Under the pieces are notes generated by a model, which was not told the origin of the DNA, searched no databases, and saw only the letters and a program-made list of their open reading frames with translations. From contig CAYTGJ010000194.1 in NCBI GenBank assembly GCA_964437245.1, positions 1-6,718 on the forward strand: a stretch of DNA of 6,718 nt. Direction: 5' to 3'. Shown here piece by piece: positions 1 to 6,184 of this stretch (position 1 is its first letter; every line of letters begins with the position of its first letter). Origin of the DNA: JANYCO01 sp964437245 (GTDB lineage Bacteria > Bacteroidota > Bacteroidia > Cytophagales > Cytophagaceae). A program made the position numbers and the translations under genes.

Positions 1-1977
1 GGAAACGGACAACACGGAATTTACCTGAGCGAATCAGACAATGCGATCATCGGAGGAGGCAGTCTTTCCGAACGCAACATTATTTCAGGCAACGGAGATG
101 CCGGAGGAGAAAACGGGATTTCCATCATGGCCTGCAACGGACATACTATCCAGGGAAATTTCTGCGGCACTTCGATCGATGGACTCAATGCGATCCCTAA
201 TTTTGATACCGGACTCTCGCTCACTTATTCCTCCGGCAATACGATCGGCGGTGATCTTTCCGAACGAAATCTCCTTTCCGGAAATCCTAACTTCGGGCTG
301 TTTATGGAAGACGTAGACAATTCTGTAATTCGTGGAAACTATATTGGCACCAACAATACCGGCAACGCTCCTCTTGGAAACGGGATACATGGCATCCAGA
401 CACAAGGAGGATGTAATGCCAATACCTGGATCGGAAACGTAGTAGGCGGCAATGCAGAGATCGGGATGAACATGCTAAGCTCTACAAACAGTTTTTATTA
501 TGACAACTCTGTAGGACTTGGCAACGACGGGATCTCAGCCGTAGGGAACGGGACAATAGGTTTCCGTTTCGGACTGGCTGCTTCAGGCAATACGATTGGC
601 GGCGCGGCAGCCGGCGAACGAAATTATATGTCCGGAAACGGAGATCATGGCATGATGTTCGACCAGCAATCCGTCTCAAATGTGATCCAGGGGAATTACG
701 TAGGTGCTGATATCACAGGATTAATTCCGGTGCCAAACAACGGAATGGGGCTTCTGCTGCTGGACGGATCAAGCAATAACATGATCGGAGGTACTACTGC
801 AGGAGAAGGAAATCTCTTTTGCTGTTCGGCCACCACTGATGGAATCCGTACACAGATCTCCAGCGACAATGTCTTTTATGGTAATCTGATCGGCGTGAAT
901 AAGGACGGCACTCCTGCTCCTGGTTTTGGGAATGCCACCCATGGGATTTTTCTCATGTCGTATCAGTACCTTACACAAGCCAACAATAATAATATCATCG
1001 GCTCACTTACTCCGGGAGCCGCCAACCTCATTGCCAACAATGGAGGGGACGGCGTACGGATAGCAGGCTACCCGGTGGCGACTACCAATTTCAACGCTAT
1101 TATTGGAAATACCATCTACTGCAACGGAGCACAGGGCATCAATATGGAAAGCGACAATGCTATTGAGAATGAAGGGATCGCTGCTCCTGTAGTGTTAAAT
1201 TCTTTTGCCAACAGCATTGACGGAACCGGAACTCCCGGCAATACTATTCACGTATACCGGAACCAGTATACAGACGGAGTCCGCTGTGATTGCGAAGGTG
1301 AAATTTATGTAGGTACGGCTACAATTGCCGGTGATGGCAATTGGATCCTCACGCACAACCTCGGCCTCTCCCCTACCGATGCCTTGTCGGTCACGGCAAC
1401 TCAAACCAATGCGAATCATAGTACCTCCGAATTCTGGGTATGTTCACATCCTCTTCCGGTAGAACTGCTTTCGCTGGAAGCCAGAAAAAGTGAAGGAGCG
1501 GTCACGATCCGGTTCAGTGTCAGCGGGGAAAAAGATATCATGGCTTATCATATTCTCAGAAGCAGCGACGGAGTCAACTTTGAGAGCATTGGCACCGTAG
1601 CACCTCTTCATCAGGAACAGTCCACCTTACATTATATTTTTGAAGACATAAATCCTCTGGAAGCAACAGGATATTACAAAATACAAACTGTAGAAAAAAA
1701 CGGAACTACTTCCTTCTCAAAAATCGTTTCTACGTTTTATAACACTTCTTCTCAAAGTATTTTATTTCCTAACCCTGCAAGAGAGATTCTTCACATTACT
1801 TCTCCCGATGTCATCCATGAGCTCGAGCTGTATTCTGCAACAGGACAGAAGCTCCGGAGCTTCCGTGTTGAAGACACCAATAGTATTCTTCTGTTAGACA
1901 CCATTCCTTCCGGTATCTACCTGCTCAAAATATACAAGGCACACACACAGGAAACACATAAAATCGAACGGAGGTAA
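1..1977 (+). CDS. Secreted right-handed beta-helix repeat protein with T9SS type A sorting domain (5'-truncated by window edge)
   Basis: The frame is open from base 1, so the start lies outside the window; the ATG at 127 is internal to a repeat and is not the true start. The 658 visible residues begin with about six degenerate repeats of 55-71 residues, built around NxIGGxxxGERNxxSGN and IxGNYxGT...G....N..HGI. Their IGG-like cores are near residues 17, 82, 144, 199, 262 and 333. This Gly/Asn-rich pattern is typical of parallel beta-helix (PbH1-type) surface proteins. A CDCEGE segment (about 429-434) leads into a region starting LPVELLSLEA (about 485-580), an Fn3-like module common before T9SS tails. 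Residues about 587-658 (LFPNPAREILHI..., ATGQKLRSF, IPSGIYLLKI) form a type A sorting domain, so the protein should cross the outer membrane by T9SS and be cell-surface or released. Ligand or substrate is unknown; no catalytic motif is visible. The stop is followed by a strong terminator. Confidence 0.93.
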   Translation, partial: GNGQHGIYLSESDNAIIGGGSLSERNIISGNGDAGGENGISIMACNGHTIQGNFCGTSIDGLNAIPNFDTGLSLTYSSGNTIGGDLSERNLLSGNPNFGLFMEDVDNSVIRGNYIGTNNTGNAPLGNGIHGIQTQGGCNANTWIGNVVGGNAEIGMNMLSSTNSFYYDNSVGLGNDGISAVGNGTIGFRFGLAASGNTIGGAAAGERNYMSGNGDHGMMFDQQSVSNVIQGNYVGADITGLIPVPNNGMGLLLLDGSSNNMIGGTTAGEGNLFCCSATTDGIRTQISSDNVFYGNLIGVNKDGTPAPGFGNATHGIFLMSYQYLTQANNNNIIGSLTPGAANLIANNGGDGVRIAGYPVATTNFNAIIGNTIYCNGAQGINMESDNAIENEGIAAPVVLNSFANSIDGTGTPGNTIHVYRNQYTDGVRCDCEGEIYVGTATIAGDGNWILTHNLGLSPTDALSVTATQTNANHSTSEFWVCSHPLPVELLSLEARKSEGAVTIRFSVSGEKDIMAYHILRSSDGVNFESIGTVAPLHQEQSTLHYIFEDINPLEATGYYKIQTVEKNGTTSFSKIVSTFYNTSSQSILFPNPAREILHITSPDVIHELELYSATGQKLRSFRVEDTNSILLLDTIPSGIYLLKIYKAHTQETHKIERR

Positions 1978-2016
1978 TCTTTTCCTCTCTTCCCAGAATA
2001 GAATAAGTACGATGCC

Positions 2017-2059
2017 AATAAAAAAAGGAAACGCCCTGACGACGTTTCCTTTTTTTATT
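2017..2059. terminator. Strong bidirectional rho-independent terminator between convergent genes
   Basis: Bases 2017-2033 pair perfectly with 2043-2059, giving a 17-bp stem with a 9-base loop. The core is GGAAACG/CGTTTCC flanked by a run of seven A and a run of seven T. Because the A and T runs are part of the stem, the structure works in both directions. It lies 39 bases after the beta-helix gene stop and about 70 bases beyond the permease stop on the other strand. Confidence 0.9.
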
Positions 2060-2060
2060 T

Positions 2061-2082
2061 ATACGAAAATTAGTATTCGTAT
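2061..2082. other. Small hairpin in the convergent intergenic region
   Basis: ATACGAA (2061-2067) is complementary to TTCGTAT (2076-2082), with an 8-base loop. It abuts the main terminator. No T-run of its own follows on the plus strand. It may be an accessory 3'-end structure or chance in AT-rich DNA. Confidence 0.45.
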
Positions 2083-2102
2083 TTCTATTCTGTACTACCG
2101 CA

Positions 2103-2122
2103 CCTTCTTCTTCAGAAGAAGG
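2103..2122. other. Hairpin just after the permease stop codon
   Basis: CCTTCTTC (2103-2110) pairs with GAAGAAGG (2115-2122) around a 4-base loop, a perfect 8-bp stem. On the minus strand it begins 5 bases after the permease TAA. No T-run follows in that direction, so it is more likely a 3' UTR stability element than a terminator by itself. Confidence 0.5.
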
Positions 2123-2127
2123 AACCG

Positions 2128-3363
2128 TTATTTTTTCTCCAGGTAAGCTGTGCTTGCCCCTTTCAGACCGAAAAATACAATGTACGCATAGCATAATGCC
2201 GGCAACAGATAAGAATATCTGAACAGGTTATGATCAAGGTCGATGATATAAGCCATCGCAGGAGTGATCACCGCACCACCAATAATAGCGGTAATGATCA
2301 GCGACGAACCGGCTTCGGTATATTCTCCCAGCTTATCGATACCCAGGGTGAAAATAGTAGGGAACATAATGGAATTCATCAGTCCGATCAGTACCAAAGC
2401 GATCAGCGATACATATCCTGAGCCAAATACACATACCAGGATCAAAATAATAGCCCCGACAGCATTGAACGCAAGTGCTTTTCCAGGTTCAATCCTGGTA
2501 AGGAAATAAGAACCAAGGAAACGGCCTATCGCAGCACAGGCCATGTAAGCCACCAGGAAATTCTTGGCTTGTTTTTCTACCAATCCAAGATTAAGGTGTT
2601 CGGTAAACTGAACGAAATAACTTCCGATCGCTACCTCTGCTCCTACATACAGGAAAATAGCGATTACTGCAAAAGTAGTATGCTTGAATTTAAATGCTGT
2701 AAGCGGATTGGAAAACCCGGTACCGGAACTGTTGATCTTTGGTAATTTAGAAAATAGAATGATCAGGGTAATGACCACGAACAAACCACAGAGCAATTGA
2801 TAAGGGAATTTAACAGATTCAGCTCCTGAACCACCGTCCAGCATTACCTCTCCTGCAAACCATGGTCCTACAAACGCTCCTATAGAGTTAAAAGCCTGAG
2901 ATAAGTTCAAACGGGAAGGAGCAGTCTTAGGATCGCCGAGTACGGCTACATACGCATTTGCAGCTACCTGCAGGAATGTGATCCCTCCGGCAATTACAAA
3001 CAAAGCAACCAGAAACAACCAGTATTGTAAAATGTTTGCCGCAGGAATAAACAAGAGAGCACCGAGCGAACAGGTCACCAGCCCCGTCAGGATCCCCGCT
3101 TTGTATCCTACTTTTTTGATGATAATTCCGGCCGGAATAGACATCAATCCATATCCCAGGAAGAATGCAACCTGCACAAAAGAAGTTTGTTGATGGGTCA
3201 GCGACAAAGCCTCCCGCAACTTGGGCATTAAAATATCATTGAAATTAGTAGCTACCGCCCACATGAAGAATAAACTGGTGAGTACTATTAATGGTATTGT
3301 ATAATTCTTACCCTCTTCCAGCTTTACATCGTTGAATCCGGTATTTGACGAAACTCCTGCCAT
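2128..3363 (-). CDS. FHS-family sugar:H+ symporter (FucP/NagP-like MFS permease)
   Basis: Inner-membrane permease of 411 residues with about 12 hydrophobic segments (roughly 23-43, 62-83, 90-108, 113-141, 155-172, 186-204, 229-252, 266-288, 297-314, 317-342, 350-375, 384-402) and a central loop near 205-228, the usual size for the fucose-galactose-glucose:H+ symporter family. Family signatures are FFMWAVATNFNDILMP (33-47), the MFS loop motif IPAGIIIKKVGYKAG (76-90), LQVAANAYVAVLG (131-143) and RLNLSQAFNSIGA (151-163). D43 and N159 match FucP residues D46 and N162 as I recall them. The position of FucP E135 is Q132 here, as in glucose/galactose and GlcNAc type members, which argues against simple L-fucose specificity. 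Lying downstream of the NagB fusion, it most likely imports GlcNAc or a related hexosamine, but the substrate cannot be fixed from sequence. The ATG at 3363 is preceded by A/T-rich sequence without a Shine-Dalgarno, normal for this phylum. Confidence 0.93.
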   Translation of the reverse strand: MAGVSSNTGFNDVKLEEGKNYTIPLIVLTSLFFMWAVATNFNDILMPKLREALSLTHQQTSFVQVAFFLGYGLMSIPAGIIIKKVGYKAGILTGLVTCSLGALLFIPAANILQYWLFLVALFVIAGGITFLQVAANAYVAVLGDPKTAPSRLNLSQAFNSIGAFVGPWFAGEVMLDGGSGAESVKFPYQLLCGLFVVITLIILFSKLPKINSSGTGFSNPLTAFKFKHTTFAVIAIFLYVGAEVAIGSYFVQFTEHLNLGLVEKQAKNFLVAYMACAAIGRFLGSYFLTRIEPGKALAFNAVGAIILILVCVFGSGYVSLIALVLIGLMNSIMFPTIFTLGIDKLGEYTEAGSSLIITAIIGGAVITPAMAYIIDLDHNLFRYSYLLPALCYAYIVFFGLKGASTAYLEKK

Positions 3364-3388
3364 ATTTTTAATCTATATTAATTTGTTA

Positions 3389-3420
3389 AAAATTTATACT
3401 TATCTGATTTCTGTTACAAA
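3389..3420 (-). promoter_or_regulatory. Bacteroidota-type promoter for the sugar permease
   Basis: On the minus strand TTTG (3420-3417) is followed after 20 bases by TAAATTTT (3396-3389). This matches the phylum's -33 TTTG and -7 TAnnTTTG pattern with one mismatch and typical spacing. It would give a 5' UTR of roughly 20-25 bases to the permease ATG. It lies downstream of the preceding gene's terminator, so the permease can be its own transcription unit. The region is AT-rich, so chance cannot be excluded. Confidence 0.5.
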
Positions 3421-3481
3421 AAATCACGCTAATTTAATATTTATGCCTATATGTTACACACTTGGGAGGAATATTATTTTG

Positions 3482-3525
3482 CAAAAAAAATACAACGACC
3501 CAGTCTTCGAGACTAAGTCGTTGTA
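3482..3525 (-). terminator. Rho-independent terminator of the AcpH-like gene
   Basis: Bases 3491-3499 (TACAACGAC) pair with 3517-3525 (GTCGTTGTA). After a 2x2 internal loop, AGTCT (3502-3506) pairs with AGACT (3510-3514). On the minus strand the hairpin is followed directly by eight T (3490-3483). On the plus strand there is no T-run, so the terminator is directional. It begins 33 bases beyond the AcpH-like stop and separates that gene from the permease. Confidence 0.88.
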
Positions 3526-3558
3526 GATTAAACCAATATCAAAATTATGAAAATAGTA

Positions 3559-4170
3559 TTACCGGTATGCTTCCTGTAATACCAGTTCTTCAGAAGCAAT
3601 AGTATCGTGTACATACTGAACTAATTGAGGGAAAATCTCTTCAAAATCAGCCTTAAAGTCATTATACTGATTGATCAGATCCTCCAGGGAATATTCCAGG
3701 TTGGTCTGGAAAGTATCACGACGGGTGATTTCCCGCATGAAGCTATGTATTCCCTGTACGCTGGCATAATTTACCAGCCAGTTATTATGTACCATCACAG
3801 AAGTCAGCTTTCTTAATTTGTAAGGTAGGATCCCGTGGTTTTCTTCAATGAAACGGTAGCTGTCTTTGGCAAAGCTTTCCAGCGTATCGTTGGAATACTT
3901 ACTCCAGTTAGCCGCCAGGAAGTGATCGTAGAAGATATCGATGATCTTGGAAGCATGTTTAGAATACTTGGGATTCAGTTTTTCCTTGCTTCTTTCATAT
4001 ACCGGATGATCTTTTACGAACTGAGCTATTTTCTTATTCAGCTCTATCCCGTCGATAATCCCTTGCGTATACTTATCGAAGTTAGACGTTCTGACAATTT
4101 CGCCGATCAGGCAACCAAGCATTTTTTCTCCAAGATTCCTTGACAGATAAAGATTCACTAGATGGTTCAT
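3559..4170 (-). CDS. AcpH-like protein (acyl carrier protein phosphodiesterase family), probably catalytically degenerate
   Basis: Soluble 203-residue protein with no signal peptide or membrane segment. Length and pattern match ACP phosphodiesterase (AcpH, DUF479), an HD-superfamily-related enzyme that removes 4'-phosphopantetheine from holo-ACP. Visible matches are MNxLxxLYLS (1-10), GxxIxxxVR (19-27), GIxLxxxI (41-48), DHPVYxRSKxxL (54-65), IIDIFYDHFLAANWSKYS (76-93) and NWLVNYASVQGI (about 129-140). Against E. coli AcpH, recalled from memory, the first 49 residues align without gaps, and conserved polar residues are replaced: H6 by N6, N20 by C20, D24 by E24, H45 by N45, D49 by A49. D78, D82 and H83 remain. 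The family call is good but phosphodiesterase activity is doubtful. The gene sits between the NagB fusion and the permease with a hairpin on each side; no clear promoter is visible in the 76-bp upstream gap (a weak TTTA / TATATTAA pair only), so it may depend on readthrough. Confidence 0.82.
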   Translation of the reverse strand: MNHLVNLYLSRNLGEKMLGCLIGEIVRTSNFDKYTQGIIDGIELNKKIAQFVKDHPVYERSKEKLNPKYSKHASKIIDIFYDHFLAANWSKYSNDTLESFAKDSYRFIEENHGILPYKLRKLTSVMVHNNWLVNYASVQGIHSFMREITRRDTFQTNLEYSLEDLINQYNDFKADFEEIFPQLVQYVHDTIASEELVLQEAYR

Positions 4171-4214
4171 AATTTTGATTGGTTAATATAGTTTACTTAT
4201 TGGTTTTATAAAGA

Positions 4215-4234
4215 GCCGGCCACGAATGACCGGC
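4215..4234 (-). terminator. Hairpin after the NagB fusion gene, likely minus-strand terminator or attenuator
   Basis: Read on the minus strand, GCCGGTCA and TGGCCGGC flank a TTCG tetraloop, giving an 8-bp stem with one G-U pair. The plus-strand reading has a C-A mismatch at that position, so the structure suits minus-strand RNA. It starts 12 bases after the nagB stop. The following tract (TCTTTAT) is a weak T-run, so termination may be partial and let some transcripts reach the AcpH-like gene. Confidence 0.6.
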
Positions 4235-4246
4235 ATTCTATTCTCA

Positions 4247-6184
4247 TTAGTACTTATACCGCACAAAAGCCTCCATTGCTGCATATTCCGCCAGTCCCAG
4301 CTTATTATAAAGTTCTGCTGTAGCCTTGTTGCGCTCTTCTGCTCTTTGCCAGAATTCTCTCGAATCTGATCCCTGGAACACTACACCGTCTTTTTGTGAC
4401 TGATGTTTCCAGATTCCCAATCTCTTTTTCAATACCTGATCAGGACTCATTGGTACTGCCATTTCAATTTCATGGATATCCCACTCTGCCCATGCTCCTC
4501 TGTACAGCCAAACCCAGCAGTCTTTCATGAAGTCTTTTCCTTTCAGTCTTTTCAGGGCTTCAAATACTATATCCAGACAGACTTTGTGTGTACCGTGCGG
4601 ATCGGCCAGATCGCCTGCGGCAAAGATCTGATGAGGTTTGATCTGCTCGATCAGCTCCATCGTGATCTTGATATCTTCTTCTCCCGGAGGATTTTTCTGA
4701 ACTTTTCCTGTTTCGTAGAAAGGCAGGTTCTGGAAGTGCGCTTTCGCTTCTCCGTTTCCTACAAAACGGCAGGTTGCTTTTGCCTCTCCTACCCGGATCA
4801 GTCCTTTGATATATCTTACTTCCGGGATGTCTACTTCCGATGTCTTCTTATTGTTAATGAAGTCGATCGCTTTTTTATAGATCTTGTCTGCCTCTGTGTT
4901 ATCGATTCCAAATTTCTCGTTGTACTCGCATACAAAACCGGCAAATCTCAGGGCTTCATCGTCCGTCACAGCGATGTTTCCCGACGTTTGATAGGCCACA
5001 TGCACATCATGTCCCTGATCCTGGAGTCTCTGGAAAGTACCTCCCATTGAAATAATATCGTCGTCAGGGTGTGGAGAGAAAATGATCACTCTTTTCTCTG
5101 CCGGCTCTGCTCTCTCCGGACGGGTAGAATCGTCGGCATTCGGCTTTCCTCCCGGCCATCCGGTGATGCTTCTTTGCAGATCATTGAATACTATTATGTT
5201 AATGTCATAAGCATTTCCATGCTGCGCCAGCAGGTCACTCATTCCATTATCGTTATAGTCTTTATTGGTAAGTTTCAGGATTGGTTTATTGAGCAAAAGA
5301 GACAACTTGCATACTGCCTTCTTGATCATATTCTTATCCCATGTCACGCTCTCTACAAGCCATGGAGTGTTGACTCTTGTAAGTTCTGTAGCACTGGCTT
5401 CGTCAACCACGAACGTAGTATTGCTGTGATTCTGAAGAAACGAAGCAGGGACGGTATCTACAATAGGTCCTTCTACTGCTGTCTTTACGATCTTTGCTTT
5501 GCTTTCTCCCCAGGCCATCAGAATGATTCTTTTTGCCTGCAGGATCGTGCTTACGCCCATGGTAATTGCTTTTTTAGGCACCTTTGTAAGCCCCTGGAAT
5601 TCTCCTGCCGCCGCAGCTCTGGTAGAATGATCCAGTGCGATGATCCGCGTTCTGGAATTTAAAAGTGAACCAGGTTCGTTGAAACCGATGTGGCCGTTGC
5701 CTCCGATACCAAGCAACTGAAGATCCAGTCCGCCATATTCTTCTATCTTTGCATCGTACTCTTTACAAAAAGCCGGTACGTCTTCCAACTTCAGGGTACC
5801 ATCCGGAAGGTGATAATTTTCTCTCGGGATGTCCACGTGATTGAAAAGCTGCTCTTCCATAAACCGGACATAACTGTGAAGTGAATCCGGCTCCATAGGA
5901 AAATACTCATCCAGGTTAAACGTCACCACATTCTTAAAGCTTAGTCCTTCTTCTTTGTGAAGACGGATAAGTTCTGCATACACTTTTTTCGGAGTAGAAC
6001 CGGTGGCAAGTCCTAAAACGCATGGTTTCAATTCCTTTTGCTTACTTCTGATCAAATCCGAAATCTCTCTTGCAATTGCTTTGGAACCCTGCTCAGAATC
6101 TGGAAAAATCTCGGTGGAAATTTTCTCAAACCTATTCACCGCCAGGGACGGCTCTGAGCTCAATACGTTTTTTACCATAATCAT
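4247..6184 (-). CDS. nagB: Glucosamine-6-phosphate deaminase fused to PIG-L/LmbE-family deacetylase domain
   Basis: Cytoplasmic two-domain protein of 645 residues, against about 240-270 for plain NagB. Residues about 20-270 are a NagB sugar isomerase domain: LGLATGSTPKKVY (57-69), the FNLDEY motif with catalytic D92, and GIGGNGHIGFNEP (159-171) with H165 and E170. N163 replaces E. coli D141, as I recall for the non-allosteric class. It converts glucosamine-6-phosphate to fructose-6-phosphate and ammonia. A linker (about 270-360) ends in a charged Glu/Arg/Pro-rich stretch. Residues about 364-630 are a PIG-L/LmbE Zn-dependent N-deacetylase domain: SPHPDDD (370-376), with H372 and D375 as likely zinc ligands and D374 as base, and DPHGTH (528-533), with H533 as likely third ligand. 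Both active sites look intact. The fusion is known in Bacteroidota; the second domain's substrate is unproven. The ATG at 6184 is chosen; ATG at 6178, two codons in, is an alternative. No Shine-Dalgarno. Confidence 0.95.
   Translation of the reverse strand: MIMVKNVLSSEPSLAVNRFEKISTEIFPDSEQGSKAIAREISDLIRSKQKELKPCVLGLATGSTPKKVYAELIRLHKEEGLSFKNVVTFNLDEYFPMEPDSLHSYVRFMEEQLFNHVDIPRENYHLPDGTLKLEDVPAFCKEYDAKIEEYGGLDLQLLGIGGNGHIGFNEPGSLLNSRTRIIALDHSTRAAAAGEFQGLTKVPKKAITMGVSTILQAKRIILMAWGESKAKIVKTAVEGPIVDTVPASFLQNHSNTTFVVDEASATELTRVNTPWLVESVTWDKNMIKKAVCKLSLLLNKPILKLTNKDYNDNGMSDLLAQHGNAYDINIIVFNDLQRSITGWPGGKPNADDSTRPERAEPAEKRVIIFSPHPDDDIISMGGTFQRLQDQGHDVHVAYQTSGNIAVTDDEALRFAGFVCEYNEKFGIDNTEADKIYKKAIDFINNKKTSEVDIPEVRYIKGLIRVGEAKATCRFVGNGEAKAHFQNLPFYETGKVQKNPPGEEDIKITMELIEQIKPHQIFAAGDLADPHGTHKVCLDIVFEALKRLKGKDFMKDCWVWLYRGAWAEWDIHEIEMAVPMSPDQVLKKRLGIWKHQSQKDGVVFQGSDSREFWQRAEERNKATAELYNKLGLAEYAAMEAFVRYKY

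Noticed and set aside
127..129. ATG at 127 as the start of the beta-helix protein
   Set aside because: The frame continues upstream to base 1 and encodes a further repeat (NAIIGG...SERNIISGN), so the true start is outside the window.
85..405. Minus-strand frames opposite the beta-helix gene
   Set aside because: Shadows of a repeat-rich coding region; no domain, and the sense frame is clearly coding.
1925..2194. Minus-strand 89-codon frame across the convergent gap
   Set aside because: It overlaps the ends of both convergent genes and the terminator, and has no domain; low-complexity Arg/Lys-rich translation.
3835..4143. Plus-strand 102-codon frame opposite the AcpH-like gene
   Set aside because: Antisense shadow; the minus strand has a clear family match and its own terminator.
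4171..4200. Weak TTTA / TATATTAA pair as a promoter for the AcpH-like gene
   Set aside because: Two or more mismatches from the TTTG / TAnnTTTG pattern, and such matches are expected by chance in this AT-rich gap.
4930..5100. Loss of function in the PIG-L domain because its motif is HPDDD rather than HPDDE
   Set aside because: The His and the two Asp that bind zinc and act as base are present, and the last position varies within the family.
4403..5662. Long plus-strand reading frames of 215 and 197 codons opposite the deaminase fusion
   Set aside because: They lie entirely antisense to a gene with unmistakable NagB and PIG-L motifs and translate to Cys/Phe/Ser-rich sequence with no recognisable domain.
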